A DNA stretch of 54,155 nt from Xenorhabdus bovienii (GTDB taxonomy: Bacteria; Pseudomonadota; Gammaproteobacteria; Enterobacterales; Enterobacteriaceae), in assembly GCF_024721015.1 (NCBI RefSeq), contig NZ_JANAIF010000025.1, forward strand, positions 1 through 54,155. Reading direction: 5' to 3'. The position numbers and the translations under genes were made by a program. Every line of letters begins with the position of its first letter. Positions within the stretch are counted from its first letter, which is position 1. Under the pieces are notes generated by a model. That model saw nothing but the letters and a program-made list of their open reading frames with translations, was not told the DNA's origin and searched no databases. This document shows, piece by piece, positions 42,048-52,343 of the stretch.

Positions 42048-43358
42048 TTATTTTGCTTTAGCCAGCAATAGATTAGCAATTGTGCGCACACCATACCCTG
42101 TTGCACCCGCCGCCCACTGCTCAACAGCCGATTTGCGGTAAGTTGCTGAACAGTCAATATGTACCCAGCCTTTTTTGTAGTTTTCCACAAAATGAGACAA
42201 GAAAGCCGCTGCTGTACTTGCGCCTGCGGTATGAGAAGGAGAAGCAATATTATTCAGGTCAGCAAAATTGGATGGCAGTTGGCTACGATGGAATTCAGCC
42301 AATGGCAGACGCCAGAACAATTCATTTTCAGCATCAGCCGCTGCCAGCAAGTCTGCTGCCAATTGATCATCAAAACTGAATACAGAGTGGTAATCGTTAC
42401 CTACCGCCATTTTCGCCGCACCGGTTAAGGTTGCTGCATCAATGATAAGTGGTGCTTTTTCCGCACTGGCATCAATCAAGCCATCAGCCAGTACCAAACG
42501 CCCTTCCGCGTCAGTATTCATTACCTCAACGGTTTTACCATTGCGATAACGAATGATGTCACCCAACTTGAAGGCGTTACTGCTCACCATATTGTCCGCA
42601 ATACACAAGAATAATTTGACCCGCTGCTCTAAGCCCCGGCTGATCGCCAGTGCCAATGCGCCCGTCAATGTTGCAGAGCCGCCCATGTCTGATTTCATGG
42701 AATCCATGGAATTAGACGGTTTCAGGCTGTAACCCCCTGAATCGAAGGTGATACCTTTACCCACCAGACAGGCAAATACGGGGGCGTTTTTCTCTTTTGT
42801 CGGATTGAAATCCAACGCCAGAAAAACCGGATCACGGGAAGAACCACGGCCAACGGTATGCACCCCAACATAACCCTGCTCACGCAGATCGTTGCCTTTT
42901 ATGATGCGATAACTAATGGCATCACCCGCTACACCATTCAGTAAGTCAATCGCTCGCTGAGTAAGTTGCTCTGGCCCTAATTCTTCTGCCGGCATGTTGA
43001 TGGTATCTCGCACCCAATCAACGAATTTGATTCTATTATCCAGTTCTTGTTTGTCTGCCGCAGGTAATTGTGGCCATTCAATGGTACGCAGCCCCTTTGA
43101 GCCACGAAGTCCTTGCCAGAATGCCCAGCTTTTTTCCAGATCCCAACCTTCACCTGTCAAAGCGACGTTGTGGATACCCTGCCCATTAATTTTACGTCCA
43201 GCACGTTGGATCGCTCCGGATTTACCATTACCTTCCAAATGGATGGTAATTCCCTGCTCACTTGAACTAATTAGCGCTTTTTCACCCCAGCAAGCGTTAG
43301 CTGGCTCATAAGACAGTGTTATCGGCATGATTTGCTTTGATATAGCTTGCTTTGTCAT
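42048..43358 (-). CDS. pepB: Peptidase B (M17 leucyl aminopeptidase family)
   Basis: PepB is a cytoplasmic metal-dependent aminopeptidase that removes N-terminal residues from peptides. The M17 signature [14 protein letters not shown] is present, with metal-binding and catalytic stretches [17 protein letters not shown] and [17 protein letters not shown]. The 436 residues compare with 427 in E. coli; the extra residues lie at the N-terminus, where a second Met (residue 11, [10 protein letters not shown]) is an alternative start. A GTGAG ribosome-binding site supports the longer form. It follows iscX, from which it is separated by a strong terminator. Confidence 0.96.
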   Translation of the reverse strand: MTKQAISKQIMPITLSYEPANACWGEKALISSSEQGITIHLEGNGKSGAIQRAGRKINGQGIHNVALTGEGWDLEKSWAFWQGLRGSKGLRTIEWPQLPAADKQELDNRIKFVDWVRDTINMPAEELGPEQLTQRAIDLLNGVAGDAISYRIIKGNDLREQGYVGVHTVGRGSSRDPVFLALDFNPTKEKNAPVFACLVGKGITFDSGGYSLKPSNSMDSMKSDMGGSATLTGALALAISRGLEQRVKLFLCIADNMVSSNAFKLGDIIRYRNGKTVEVMNTDAEGRLVLADGLIDASAEKAPLIIDAATLTGAAKMAVGNDYHSVFSFDDQLAADLLAAADAENELFWRLPLAEFHRSQLPSNFADLNNIASPSHTAGASTAAAFLSHFVENYKKGWVHIDCSATYRKSAVEQWAAGATGYGVRTIANLLLAKAK

Positions 43359-43413
43359 TTTTTCTCACTTCTTATCTTATTTTCACTGTTTTCACAGTAA
43401 GGGTTTATTAATG

Positions 43414-43440
43414 TAAAAAAACTGGCGATTGCCAGTTTTC
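43414..43440 (-). terminator. Terminator of the isc operon
   Basis: On the minus strand AAAACTGGC pairs with GCCAGTTTT around a 4-base loop and is followed by a run of seven T. It separates iscX from pepB. Confidence 0.88.
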
Positions 43441-43515
43441 CATTAAATGCAGATTATGCCAAGCTATTGAGCAATGATAGGTGAACTTGTGCTGTTTTTT
43501 TCACACTTCATTTGA

Positions 43516-43710
43516 CTACTCAAATTCATCCAACCAAACCAGCAAGATAGCTTCTAGGATTTTTTCGTTGGATTTCTGCGGATCGTCATCAAAACCATCC
43601 AGTTCACAAACCCACTGGTGCAAATCGGTGAAACGCACCGTTTTGGGGTCTACATCCGGAAATTTATCATACAGTGCTTCACCAATGTCACGACTGTCAG
43701 CCCATTTCAT
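43516..43710 (-). CDS. iscX: Iron-sulfur cluster assembly protein IscX
   Basis: A 64-residue acidic protein ([20 protein letters not shown], then [20 protein letters not shown]) of the IscX (YfhJ) family, which binds iron and IscS and tunes cluster assembly. It is the last gene of the isc operon, 14 bases after fdx. Confidence 0.96.
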   Translation of the reverse strand: MKWADSRDIGEALYDKFPDVDPKTVRFTDLHQWVCELDGFDDDPQKSNEKILEAILLVWLDEFE

Positions 43711-43724
43711 TTTCCATTCTCCTA

Positions 43725-44060
43725 TCAGTGCTCGCGCGCGTGGTTAATGGAGTATTTAGGGATTTCAACAATCAAATCCTCATCAGTGACTTTGGCCTGA
43801 CAACTCAAACGGCTTTCTGGCTCCAGCCCCCATGCCTTATCCAGCATATCATCTTCCAACTCAGTGCTTTCCTTTAGTGAGTCAAAGCCCTCTCTGACAA
43901 TGCAGTGACAAGTGGTACACGCACAGGATTTTTCACAGGCATGTTCAATTTCGATACCATTGCGCAGTGCAACATCCAGAATCGATTCGCCTTCTTTGGC
44001 TTCCAATACTGCACCTTCAGGGCAAAGTTCGTTATGAGGTAAAAATACAATTTTAGGCAT
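43725..44060 (-). CDS. fdx: [2Fe-2S] ferredoxin of the isc operon
   Basis: Fdx supplies electrons for cluster assembly on IscU. The 2Fe-2S ligands are Cys42, Cys48, Cys51 and Cys87 ([12 protein letters not shown] and RLSCQ). The 111 residues match E. coli Fdx. Its ATG lies 2 bases after the hscA stop, so it is translationally linked to hscA. Confidence 0.97.
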   Translation of the reverse strand: MPKIVFLPHNELCPEGAVLEAKEGESILDVALRNGIEIEHACEKSCACTTCHCIVREGFDSLKESTELEDDMLDKAWGLEPESRLSCQAKVTDEDLIVEIPKYSINHAREH

Positions 44061-44062
44061 AA

Positions 44063-45910
44063 TTAAATCTCATCCACAGAATGACCCGCCAAAGCCCGGC
44101 GGATTGATGTGTCCATGCGACGCGCTGCAAATTCCTGCGTTTGTTTGTCCAATTGTTTAATTGCACTTTCAATCGCATCAGAAGAGGTTCCCTGTGCGCT
44201 CTCGATTAATACTTCTACGGCAGCATCAATGGCAACCTGTTCTTCCTGACTCAGCAAGTCGGCATCTTTTTCCAGTGCGCTGGTTAAACTTTCCAGCACC
44301 CGCGCCGCTTCTACTTTTTGTTCAGCCAGTTTACGCGCCTGAATATCTTCCTGCGCATTGGTCATTGAGTCTCTGAGCATTCGGGCGATTTCCGCATCGG
44401 ACAGGCCATAGGAAGGTTTAACCTGAATGGAAGCTTCAACACCCGTGGATTTTTCCAGGGCGCTGACACTCAGCAAACCATCCGCATCGACCTGAAAGGT
44501 CACACGAATATGCGCACCACCCGCCGGTAATGGAGGAATACCACGCAGCGTGAAACGAGCCAGTGAACGGCAATCATTCACTAATTCTCTTTCTCCCTGA
44601 ACCACATGGATGCTCATCGCCCCTTGGCCGTCTTTGAATGTGGTAAACTCCTGCGCTCTTGCAACAGGAATGGTGGTGTTACGTGGAATGACTTTTTCGA
44701 TCAGCCCACCCATAGTCTCCAGACCGAGTGATAACGGGATAACATCCAGAAGTAGCATTTCGCTATCAGGCTTATTACCTACCAGAATATCAGCCTGAAT
44801 CGCCGCCCCAACAGCAACGACTCTGTCAGGATCGATAGAGGTCAGTGGTTCACGGTCGAAAAATTCGCCCACCATGCTGCGTACCAATGGTACGCGCGTT
44901 GAACCGCCGACCATCACTACCTGCAAAACTTCACCCGTTGTGACACCCGCATCTTTCAGGGCTCGACGACAGGCCAGCAATGTGCGTTTGACCAGAGATA
45001 TGATCAACTCATTAAATTCGGCACGAGTAATATTGCCCTGCCAGCCTGCAATGCTGATCTCGGCCGTATCTGCATCACTTAAAGCAATTTTGGCCTGCGT
45101 CGCAACATCCAACAGTTGACGCTGTAACCCGTGATCACTATCGCTGATCCCGGCCTGTTCACGGATCCAATTTGCCAGCAACAGGTCAAAATCGTCACCG
45201 CCCAGTGCGGTATCACCACCGGTTGCCAGAACTTCAAATACACCACGGCTCAGGCGGAGAACAGAAACGTCGAATGTTCCGCCACCAAGGTCGTAAACAG
45301 CAATAATACCTTCCTGACCAGAATCAAGACCATAAGCAATGGCAGCGGCAGTCGGTTCATTTAAAAGGCGCAGGACGTGCAGACCCGCTAAACGCGCAGC
45401 ATCCTTTGTTCCCTGTCGCTGTGCATCATCAAAATAGGCCGGAACGGTGATAACAACACCATCAAGTTTGCCATCCAAGGTTTCTTCTGCCCGTTGTGCC
45501 AACGATTTCAATATTTCAGAAGAAACCTGAATAGGATCCACCAGGCCTGCCACAGTATTGAGCAACGGCAGCCCGTTTTCACTTGCCTGAAGCTGGTACG
45601 GCAGATTTGGGTAACGCTGCTGGATGTCAGCCAAAGAGCGTCCCATCATACGTTTGACGGAAATAATGGTATTAACAGGATCGGATGCCGCTTGCTGACG
45701 CGCCTGCCAGCCGACCTGAGTTTCATCTTTGCGATATTGTACAACGGAAGGAAGTAAGTGACGGTTTTCACTGTCTGCCAAGGTTTCTACCTGACCACTG
45801 CGAACTGTCGCAACCAGAGAGTGTGTTGTACCAAGATCAATCCCCACGGCCAGACGACGCTGATGTGGTTCGGCAGATAAACCAGGTTCACTGATTTGTA
45901 ATAAAGCCAT
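44063..45910 (-). CDS. hscA: Hsp70-type chaperone HscA
   Basis: HscA is the specialised Hsp70 that, with HscB, binds the LPPVK motif of IscU and promotes cluster transfer. The ATPase domain carries [28 protein letters not shown] and [14 protein letters not shown]; the substrate-binding domain follows from about residue 390. The 615 residues match E. coli (616). Confidence 0.98.
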   Translation of the reverse strand: MALLQISEPGLSAEPHQRRLAVGIDLGTTHSLVATVRSGQVETLADSENRHLLPSVVQYRKDETQVGWQARQQAASDPVNTIISVKRMMGRSLADIQQRYPNLPYQLQASENGLPLLNTVAGLVDPIQVSSEILKSLAQRAEETLDGKLDGVVITVPAYFDDAQRQGTKDAARLAGLHVLRLLNEPTAAAIAYGLDSGQEGIIAVYDLGGGTFDVSVLRLSRGVFEVLATGGDTALGGDDFDLLLANWIREQAGISDSDHGLQRQLLDVATQAKIALSDADTAEISIAGWQGNITRAEFNELIISLVKRTLLACRRALKDAGVTTGEVLQVVMVGGSTRVPLVRSMVGEFFDREPLTSIDPDRVVAVGAAIQADILVGNKPDSEMLLLDVIPLSLGLETMGGLIEKVIPRNTTIPVARAQEFTTFKDGQGAMSIHVVQGERELVNDCRSLARFTLRGIPPLPAGGAHIRVTFQVDADGLLSVSALEKSTGVEASIQVKPSYGLSDAEIARMLRDSMTNAQEDIQARKLAEQKVEAARVLESLTSALEKDADLLSQEEQVAIDAAVEVLIESAQGTSSDAIESAIKQLDKQTQEFAARRMDTSIRRALAGHSVDEI

Positions 45911-45965
45911 GTGTGCCCCTATAAAAACTATTCAGCCAAAAGCGATTTACTCAAAAGCTATCCAG

Positions 45966-46487
45966 CTAAAAATCATCCAGCAACCGCTCTTCCAGTTGTT
46001 CAACCTGCTGTTGCAATTTATCCAGAAAGCGTAATTTACGGACGGTATCGGCTGCAATTGGCCATTGTGCAGCATCAAGCTGCTGTTCCATCTGCTCACT
46101 GCGTGTTTTGATCATTTTACTCAAGCGAGATGAAAAATCGGCCAATGCGATTTCTGGCTCCGCGCTATGCTCAATGGCATCAAGCTCTTCGCGCAACTCC
46201 AACTGTTGCATCAGGAACGCGGTATCCTGCATGGTATGCTGCTCGCCGGACAAATTGAACCCTTGCAGAGACAGCATATATTCTGCACGTTTCAAGGGAT
46301 GTATCAGAGTATAAAGAGCATCATTAATGATGGACGCTTGCTGAAGAGCCTGCGCTTTTTCACGTTCTGGCTGGTTAGCAAAACGATCAGGGTGAAACTG
46401 ACGCTGCAATTCCCGATAACGGATCGACAATTGTTCACGGTCAATCACGTAGCGTACAGGCAGCCCGAATAAAGTAAAATAGTCCAT
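45966..46487 (-). CDS. hscB: Co-chaperone HscB
   Basis: HscB is a J-domain protein that delivers IscU to HscA. The HPD motif is His32-Pro-Asp34 in RQFHPDRF, and the C-terminal three-helix part (about residues 80-170) binds IscU. The 173 residues match E. coli (171). Confidence 0.97.
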   Translation of the reverse strand: MDYFTLFGLPVRYVIDREQLSIRYRELQRQFHPDRFANQPEREKAQALQQASIINDALYTLIHPLKRAEYMLSLQGFNLSGEQHTMQDTAFLMQQLELREELDAIEHSAEPEIALADFSSRLSKMIKTRSEQMEQQLDAAQWPIAADTVRKLRFLDKLQQQVEQLEERLLDDF

Positions 46488-46545
46488 AAGTTACTCTTGT
46501 TTTGCAAATACAGATATTTCGTAAAGTGCTCAGTCAAAAAATGGG

Positions 46546-46869
46546 TTAAACGTGAAAACTTTCCCCACAACCGCACTCGCTGGAAACATTGGGGTTATTG
46601 AATTTGAAGCCTTCGTTCAGACCTTCTTTAGAAAAATCCAACTCAGTACCATCAAGGTAAACGATGCTTTTACCATCAACGATGACTTTCACGCCCTTGT
46701 CTTCAAAAACTTGATCTTCTTCGTTAACGGTATCAGCGAATTCAAGTATATATGCCATACCAGAGCAGCCGGATGTTCTCACTCCCAAACGCAACCCCAC
46801 ACCTTTCCCACGATTGTCAAGAAAAGCCAAAATACGCTGGGCTGCACTTTCTGTCAGGGAAATTGACAT
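46546..46869 (-). CDS. iscA: Iron-sulfur cluster assembly protein IscA
   Basis: IscA is an A-type carrier that helps deliver clusters. The ligand cysteines are Cys35 (TSGCSGMAY), Cys99 and Cys101 ([10 protein letters not shown]). The frame opens 15 codons earlier, but the ATG at 46869 ([12 protein letters not shown]) gives the family length of 107 and follows a GAGGTG ribosome-binding site. Confidence 0.97.
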   Translation of the reverse strand: MSISLTESAAQRILAFLDNRGKGVGLRLGVRTSGCSGMAYILEFADTVNEEDQVFEDKGVKVIVDGKSIVYLDGTELDFSKEGLNEGFKFNNPNVSSECGCGESFHV

Positions 46870-46948
46870 ACAACACCTCACTTTTAAAACTAGTAAAGGT
46901 GGATATTGAATCAATATCCACCAGAATTATGTCTTTTTGTTAAAAGAA

Positions 46949-47335
46949 TTATTTAGCTTCGCGCTTGCTTTTGTAATCCGCAATCGCTGCTTTGATAGCA
47001 TCTTCTGCCAAAATAGAGCAGTGAATCTTCACGGGTGGCAATTCCAGCTCATCGGCAATCGCTGTATTTTTGATAGCCCCAGCCTGTTCCAGCGATTTTC
47101 CTTTCATCCATTCTGTTACCAGAGAACTGGACGCAATCGCAGAGCCACAACCATAGGTTTTAAAACGTGCGTCTTCGATGATACCCTCGTTATTGACCTT
47201 GATTTGCAGTCTCATAACGTCACCACAAGCAGGTGCACCAACCATGCCACTGCCAACTGAAGGATCTTCACTGTCAAATGAACCAACATTACGTGGGTTC
47301 TCGTAGTGATCAATTACTTTATCGCTGTAAGCCAT
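46949..47335 (-). CDS. iscU: Iron-sulfur cluster scaffold IscU
   Basis: IscU is the scaffold on which clusters are built. Cys37, Cys63 and Cys106 are the cluster ligands, and LPPVK (residues 99-103) is the HscA recognition motif. The 128 residues equal E. coli. It lies 24 bases after iscS. Confidence 0.98.
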   Translation of the reverse strand: MAYSDKVIDHYENPRNVGSFDSEDPSVGSGMVGAPACGDVMRLQIKVNNEGIIEDARFKTYGCGSAIASSSLVTEWMKGKSLEQAGAIKNTAIADELELPPVKIHCSILAEDAIKAAIADYKSKREAK

Positions 47336-47359
47336 TTCGTTACTCCTGAAACCGTTTGA

Positions 47360-48574
47360 TTAATGATGAGACCACTCGATGGTACTGATATCCACACCTT
47401 GCTTGAACATTTCCCATAATGGAGAAAGATCGCGCAGGTGACCAATCGCGTTGTGAATCAATTTGATTGCATAGTCTATTTCTTCTTCTGTGGTAAAACG
47501 CCCCAAAGAGAAACGAATAGAACTGTGTGCCAGCTCATCATTCATGCCCAGCGCACGCAGGACATAAGAAGGTTCCAGACTCGCGGAAGTACATGCCGAG
47601 CCAGAAGAAACAGCCAAATCTTTCAACGACATCATCAATGATTCACCTTCAACATAGTTGAAGCTGACATTCAGAATGTGTGGTGCACCCAGTTCCAAAT
47701 CACCGTTCAGGTAAACTTCTTCAATATCTTTAATACCGTTCCACAAACGCAGGCGCAAACCGTGCAGACGCTCTGATTCTGTTTCCAGCACTTCTTTTGC
47801 GATGCGGTAAGCTTCACCCATACCCACGATCTGATGAACAGGCAATGTACCGGAACGCATACCGCGCTCATGACCACCACCATGCTGCTGAGCTTCAATA
47901 CGGGCGCGTGGTTTACGGCGAACATACAGTGCTCCGATGCCCATTGGCCCATATAATTTGTGAGCAGAGAAAGACATCAGGTCAACTTTCAGTTTGCTGA
48001 GATCGATAGGTAATTTACCAACGCTTTGGGTTGCATCAACGTGGAACATGATGCCACGGCTGCGGCAAATATCACCAATGGTCACAATATCCTGAATGAC
48101 ACCGATTTCGTTGTTCACATGCATGATGGAAACCAGAATAGTATCGTCGCGCATGGCGGCTTCCAGTTCTTTCAGATCAAGCATGCCATTGCTCATCGGC
48201 GCAAGATAAGTCACTTCAAAACCTTCACGCTCTAACTGGCGACAAGTATCTAAAACGGCCTTGTGCTCAGTTTTGCAGGTAATAATGTGCTTGCCTTTTT
48301 TCTGATAAAATTTTGCAGCACCTTTGATCGCGAGGTTATCTGATTCTGTTGCACCTGAAGTCAACACGATTTCACGCGGGTCAGCTCCAACCAAATCTGC
48401 AATTTGATTACGCGCAATATCAACCGCTTCTTCAGCCTGCCAGCCAAAACGGTGTGAACGGGAAGCCGGGTTGCCGAAAACCCCGTCCATAGTCAGATGG
48501 TTCATCATCTTTTCAGCAACACGCTGATCAACCGGTGTGGTTGCTGAATAGTCCAAATAAATGGGTAATTTCAT
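47360..48574 (-). CDS. iscS: Cysteine desulfurase IscS
   Basis: IscS is a PLP enzyme that takes sulfur from cysteine for clusters and tRNA thiolation. The PLP lysine is Lys206 ([10 protein letters not shown]) and the catalytic Cys328 lies in [10 protein letters not shown]. The 404 residues equal E. coli. It lies 50 bases after iscR. Confidence 0.98.
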   Translation of the reverse strand: MKLPIYLDYSATTPVDQRVAEKMMNHLTMDGVFGNPASRSHRFGWQAEEAVDIARNQIADLVGADPREIVLTSGATESDNLAIKGAAKFYQKKGKHIITCKTEHKAVLDTCRQLEREGFEVTYLAPMSNGMLDLKELEAAMRDDTILVSIMHVNNEIGVIQDIVTIGDICRSRGIMFHVDATQSVGKLPIDLSKLKVDLMSFSAHKLYGPMGIGALYVRRKPRARIEAQQHGGGHERGMRSGTLPVHQIVGMGEAYRIAKEVLETESERLHGLRLRLWNGIKDIEEVYLNGDLELGAPHILNVSFNYVEGESLMMSLKDLAVSSGSACTSASLEPSYVLRALGMNDELAHSSIRFSLGRFTTEEEIDYAIKLIHNAIGHLRDLSPLWEMFKQGVDISTIEWSHH

Positions 48575-48624
48575 TGCTCACATGCTCCGTAAAACACTTT
48601 TAATACTTCTGTTTGCCGCAAAGT

Positions 48625-49119
48625 TTACGCACGCAGGTTAACGTTAATCGTCTCTTGAGGCCTGCCGTTAGGTGTACGGCGCTTATCGCTGTCTTGACGA
48701 TCAGCAACGTCTAAGACTTCTTGATTTTTAACTAATTCTTCTAAACTAATGCTGCTGAGGAAACTCGTGATGCGATCGCTGAGATCACGCCATAGCGTAT
48801 GAGTCAGACAACGATCACCGCCTTGACAGCCTTCCCTGCCCTGACAGCGAGTTGCATCAACAGATTCATCAACAGCAGAAATCACTTCGGCAACGAAAAT
48901 ATTACCGGCATCTCTGCCTAGTAGATAGCCGCCACCTGGACCACGGACACTAGAAACCAAACCATTTTTACGCAGGCGGGAAAACAATTGCTCAAGATAG
49001 GAAAGGGAGATTCCCTGACGCTCAGAAATGTCGGCTAATGGCACCGGCCCTTCTTGTGAATGCAACGCCACATCTAGCATGGCTGTTACCGCATAACGTC
49101 CTTTTGATGTCAGTCTCAT
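48625..49119 (-). CDS. iscR: Iron-sulfur cluster regulator IscR
   Basis: IscR is an Rrf2-type regulator that, when holding a 2Fe-2S cluster, represses the isc operon. It has a winged-helix start ([19 protein letters not shown]) and the ligand motif [17 protein letters not shown] (three Cys and His107). The frame opens 20 codons earlier, but the ATG at 49119 matches the family and follows a GGAG ribosome-binding site at 8 bases. Two abutting type-1 IscR sites lie just upstream, so autorepression is predicted. Confidence 0.97.
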   Translation of the reverse strand: MRLTSKGRYAVTAMLDVALHSQEGPVPLADISERQGISLSYLEQLFSRLRKNGLVSSVRGPGGGYLLGRDAGNIFVAEVISAVDESVDATRCQGREGCQGGDRCLTHTLWRDLSDRITSFLSSISLEELVKNQEVLDVADRQDSDKRRTPNGRPQETINVNLRA

Positions 49120-49150
49120 AACAAAAACTCCATGGTGAAATATGAGTGAA

Positions 49151-49179
49151 ATTGTGGCATTCCTGAGTGTTTTAGTCAA
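49151..49179 (-). promoter_or_regulatory. Promoter of the isc operon
   Basis: On the minus strand TTGACT (49174-49179) and CACAAT (49151-49156) are exactly 17 bases apart. The -35 is part of the second IscR site, so bound IscR would block RNA polymerase. Confidence 0.7.
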
Positions 49180-49183
49180 CTAT
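49159..49183 (-). promoter_or_regulatory. IscR type-1 site, promoter-proximal
   Basis: A 25-base minus-strand match beginning ATAGTTGACT and ending CTCAGGAAT to the type-1 IscR pattern (ATA-x-YYGACT-x6-AGTC-RR-x-TAT), with about two clear mismatches. It overlaps the promoter -35. Confidence 0.8.
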
Positions 49184-49208
49184 TTAACCTACTAATTTAG
49201 TCAACTAT
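49184..49208 (-). promoter_or_regulatory. IscR type-1 site, promoter-distal
   Basis: A second 25-base match beginning ATAGTTGACT and ending AGTAGGTTAA. It directly abuts the first site with no gap, so the two sites are in phase by 25 bases. Confidence 0.75.
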
Positions 49209-49279
49209 TATTTTGGTTACCTTTCACTTTTTTTTCACCTGCTATCCACCCGCTTTCTGGCTGTTTCCTGCTATTTCGG

Positions 49280-50014
49280 TTATTTTCCAGACCATTTTCC
49301 CATAGAAGTCAGTATACCACGCAGAATATTCAGCTCCTGAGTTTCTGGACGTGCACGGGTATAAAGACGTCTTAACTTGTTCATTATTTGGCCTGGATGC
49401 GCCTTGCGAATGAAACCAGAATCATTCAATACCTGCTCAAGGTGCTGATAAAAACGTTCCATATCCTCGACAGGAGGATATTCTACCTCATGTTCCGTAG
49501 ATTCCACGTGTTCTGACTTTTCCTGAACTGCGAGATAAGCCATGCGAATCTCATAGCTGGCCAATTGAACAGCCATTGCCAGATTTAGCGAACCATATTC
49601 TGGGTTGGTCGGAATATAAAGGTGGTAATTACACTTCTGTAATTCTTCATTTGTCAGACCAACACGTTCACGGCCAAACACAACCGCAACCGGGGAATGG
49701 CCGGCTGCCTTAATACAGCGTTCTCCACATTCACGTGGTTCAACCATCGGCCAGGAAAGCGTACGGGAACGGGCACTGGTTCCGATGACGAGCTCACATC
49801 CAGCCAATGCTTCATCCAGTGTATTCACAATTGTTGCATTACCAATGACATCACTGGCACCTGCTGAAAGTGCAATGGAGTGAGAGTCAGGTTGAACGAG
49901 CGGATTCACCAGATAAAGGTTGGTTAATCCCATTGTTTTCATGGCCCTGGCAGCTGACCCCATGTTGCCCGTGTGGGAAGTTTCTACCAGAATAATGCGG
50001 ATATTCTCTAACAT
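49280..50014 (-). CDS. trmJ: tRNA (cytidine/uridine-2'-O-)-methyltransferase TrmJ
   Basis: TrmJ methylates the ribose at position 32 of several tRNAs. The SPOUT fold is shown by [40 protein letters not shown] and [17 protein letters not shown]. The frame opens at 50068, but the ATG at 50014 ([11 protein letters not shown]) matches the family start; its ribosome-binding site is weak. The 244 residues are near E. coli TrmJ (246). It lies upstream of iscR, as in E. coli. Confidence 0.95.
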   Translation of the reverse strand: MLENIRIILVETSHTGNMGSAARAMKTMGLTNLYLVNPLVQPDSHSIALSAGASDVIGNATIVNTLDEALAGCELVIGTSARSRTLSWPMVEPRECGERCIKAAGHSPVAVVFGRERVGLTNEELQKCNYHLYIPTNPEYGSLNLAMAVQLASYEIRMAYLAVQEKSEHVESTEHEVEYPPVEDMERFYQHLEQVLNDSGFIRKAHPGQIMNKLRRLYTRARPETQELNILRGILTSMGKWSGK

Positions 50015-50108
50015 GACGGCTTTTAGATTCGGTATAAGAGCCGAATATCTTAACACAGCATTAGTCATTTTGCCGAACTACTGCTATAGTACGACCCGAT
50101 TTATTTCC

Positions 50109-50120
50109 CGTTCTTTAACA
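50109..50120 (+). promoter_or_regulatory. boxA-like Nus-factor element in the suhB leader
   Basis: CGTTCTTTAACA differs from the rRNA boxA CGCTCTTTAACA at one base. It lies a few bases ahead of the suhB Shine-Dalgarno (GGTGGA). In E. coli the suhB leader carries a boxA through which SuhB and Nus factors repress suhB; the same arrangement is inferred here. Confidence 0.7.
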
Positions 50121-50139
50121 TCCCGGTGGAAGATACCCC

Positions 50140-50943
50140 ATGCATCCGATGCTAACCATCGCTATACGCGCTGCGCGTAAAGCCGGCAATTACATTGCCA
50201 AAAGCTACGAAACACCTGATGCCGTCGAAGCTAGCCAAAAAGGCAGCAACGATTTTGTAACCAATGTTGATCGTGAAGCAGAAAGGCTGATCATCGATAT
50301 TATCCGTAAGTCTTATCCTAAGCACACCATTATCACTGAAGAAAGCGGTGAGCACTTAGGTGAAGAAGACGATTTCCACTGGGTGATCGATCCACTGGAT
50401 GGCACCACCAACTTTATTAAACGTCTTCCCCATTTTGCTGTTTCCATTGCTGTGCGCATCAAAGGCCGTACCGAAGTGGCTGTAGTTTATGATCCAATGC
50501 GCAATGAACTGTTTAGCTCAGCCCGTGGTCAAGGCGCACAATTAAATGGTTATCGTCTACGTGGCACCAATGCCCGTGATCTGGATGGCACTATCCTTGC
50601 CACTGGTTTCCCATTCAAGGCAAAACAGCACACTACCCCTTATATTAAAATACTGGGCAAATTATTTGACCGCTGTGCAGACTTCCGTCGCACTGGCTCT
50701 GCTGCTCTGGATATGGCGTATGTTGCCGCCGGGCGTGTAGATGGTTTCTTCGAGATTGGTCTGAAACCTTGGGATTTTATGGGCGGCGAATTGCTGGTGC
50801 GTGAATCGGGTTGCATCGTTACCGATTTTGTCGGGGGTCACAATTATATCAACTCCGGTAATATCGTTGCAGGTAGCCCGCGTATCGTTAAAGACATGCT
50901 GTCTGAAATGCGTGAAGAATTAAGTGAAGCATTAAAACGCTGA
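50140..50943 (+). CDS. suhB: Inositol-1-monophosphatase family protein SuhB
   Basis: SuhB hydrolyses inositol-1-phosphate in vitro and serves as a partner of the Nus antitermination complex on rRNA. Metal-binding motifs are ITEESGE and WVIDPLDGTTNF, with GSAALDMAYVAAGRVDGFFE near the C-terminal end. The 267 residues equal E. coli. It is divergent from trmJ and ends in a strong terminator. Confidence 0.97.
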   Translation: MHPMLTIAIRAARKAGNYIAKSYETPDAVEASQKGSNDFVTNVDREAERLIIDIIRKSYPKHTIITEESGEHLGEEDDFHWVIDPLDGTTNFIKRLPHFAVSIAVRIKGRTEVAVVYDPMRNELFSSARGQGAQLNGYRLRGTNARDLDGTILATGFPFKAKQHTTPYIKILGKLFDRCADFRRTGSAALDMAYVAAGRVDGFFEIGLKPWDFMGGELLVRESGCIVTDFVGGHNYINSGNIVAGSPRIVKDMLSEMREELSEALKR

Positions 50944-50985
50944 TTTTATTATTAAAATAATGACTATGTGAGCAATGTTATTTTC

Positions 50986-51009
50986 AGGGCACCATCTGGT
51001 GCCCTTTTT
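50986..51009 (+). terminator. Terminator after suhB
   Basis: AGGGCACC pairs with GGTGCCCT around a 4-base loop, followed by five T. It lies between the convergent suhB and hcaT genes. Confidence 0.88.
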
Positions 51010-51013
51010 ATGG

Positions 51014-52255
51014 TTACTTAGGTAATGGATACACTCGTGCTTCTGCTTTAGGCCTCAGGAAAAGCACCGGAAATGCCACTAACGCCATAACCCAATAGAT
51101 GCCATTTTGCATATATTCATATAAGAAGCCAGCAATCACACTCATAACGGCAATACCTCCCCCCATCGCCAACCCGGAGTAAATTGCCTGCAAACGAATA
51201 ATTTCATTTTCTTTTCTGGCGCCAATAAAACGCATAGCCGCCAAGTGGCAAACCGTGAAAGTTCCGCAATGCAGGAGCTGGATGATGATCAGCACTGGCA
51301 ATTCAGTTGATGTGCCCATCAGCCCCCAACGGAGAATCCCACAAATAGCAGAGAGCAACAGTAAGTTACGGGCATTCCAACGACGGAACAACTGCTTACT
51401 GAAGGTAAAAATAATGACTTCTGTCACAACGCCCAGCGACCAGAGATAACCGATGGTTGCTGAAGAATAGCCTGCATTTTCCCAATAAATGGAACCGAAG
51501 CTGTAATAACCCGCATGCGCCCCCTGTAATAAGGTGACACACAATAAAAACTGCCATACAGACTTCTCAGACAGCAGTTCTTTAAACGATACCGTATGAG
51601 TATTTGCGGCTTTGATTTTTCCCGCAGGCATAATGGATGGTTTTAACATCATACCCAGTAACATGACAGAAAGGCTGAAAATCAAGAAGGCAAGAATGAT
51701 ATGGTGATGGCCAAACAGATTGCTTCCAACCCAATTATTTATTCTGTCAAAAGAAATACTCAATTCTAAATTGCTGATTGAGAAGTTGATGCCATTGGAA
51801 GACATCAATATACCTGTTAGCGAAGAACTGATAATAAAGGCAATAGACCCCCAGACCCGCACCTTGCCATAATCAAAAGTAAACTGTTTTTGCCACGTTC
51901 CCGCTAAGGCATCCGATAAGGGAACTAGTGGCGAAAAGAATAGGTTGAAACCTATCATGACAGAGAAAATCCATGCCCAATGGCTACCAAATGCAAAACC
52001 AATGGCAAAGAGCAGCGCCAATAGTGACAATAATCGCAATGCAATGATTAATTTTGAAGGATCTTTAACCGTAGGTGAAATGAACATACTACCGAGGAAA
52101 CGGGCAACCAAGCCTACTCCCAACAATATTCCGATCATGGCTGGCTCAATTCCCTCTCCTTTCAACCAGACCGCCCAAAATGGCAAAAAGATGCCAAAAG
52201 AAAAAAAGTAAGTGAAATAACTTAACCCCAGCCAAAATGTCGATGGAACAACCAT
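51014..52255 (-). CDS. hcaT: HcaT-like MFS transporter
   Basis: An inner-membrane major facilitator protein of 413 residues with about 12 helices. It matches E. coli HcaT (379 residues; phenylpropionic acid transporter) in FSFGIFLPFWAVWLKGEGIE, NLFFSPLVPLSDALAGTWQK and LLHCGTFTVCHLAAMRFIGA. The hca degradation genes are absent here, so the substrate is uncertain. Relative to HcaT there are about 30 extra residues after helix 5 (NGINFSISNLELSISFDRIN, then NWVGSNLFGHHH). The ATG at 52255 is preferred, since GGGGGG just before it is a plausible ribosome-binding site; the frame also opens at an ATG at 52267. Confidence 0.88.
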   Translation of the reverse strand: MVVPSTFWLGLSYFTYFFSFGIFLPFWAVWLKGEGIEPAMIGILLGVGLVARFLGSMFISPTVKDPSKLIIALRLLSLLALLFAIGFAFGSHWAWIFSVMIGFNLFFSPLVPLSDALAGTWQKQFTFDYGKVRVWGSIAFIISSSLTGILMSSNGINFSISNLELSISFDRINNWVGSNLFGHHHIILAFLIFSLSVMLLGMMLKPSIMPAGKIKAANTHTVSFKELLSEKSVWQFLLCVTLLQGAHAGYYSFGSIYWENAGYSSATIGYLWSLGVVTEVIIFTFSKQLFRRWNARNLLLLSAICGILRWGLMGTSTELPVLIIIQLLHCGTFTVCHLAAMRFIGARKENEIIRLQAIYSGLAMGGGIAVMSVIAGFLYEYMQNGIYWVMALVAFPVLFLRPKAEARVYPLPK

Positions 52256-52278
52256 CAAACCCCCCATTTTTTAAATGC

Positions 52279-52314
52279 AAAAAAACCCGCTCAAAACTAA
52301 TGTTATGAGTCGGG
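52279..52314 (-). terminator. Terminator after glyA
   Basis: On the minus strand CCCG-A-CTCA pairs with TGAG-C-GGG around a loop and is followed by seven T. It separates glyA from hcaT. Confidence 0.82.
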
Positions 52315-52343
52315 CTTAGTATTAGTGATATTTTTATTCTAAA

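Noticed and set aside
41957..42247. 96-codon minus-strand frame overlapping the end of pepB
   Set aside because: Most of it is pepB in another frame; only its last eight codons (from the ATG at 41983) are of interest and are reported with the hairpin.
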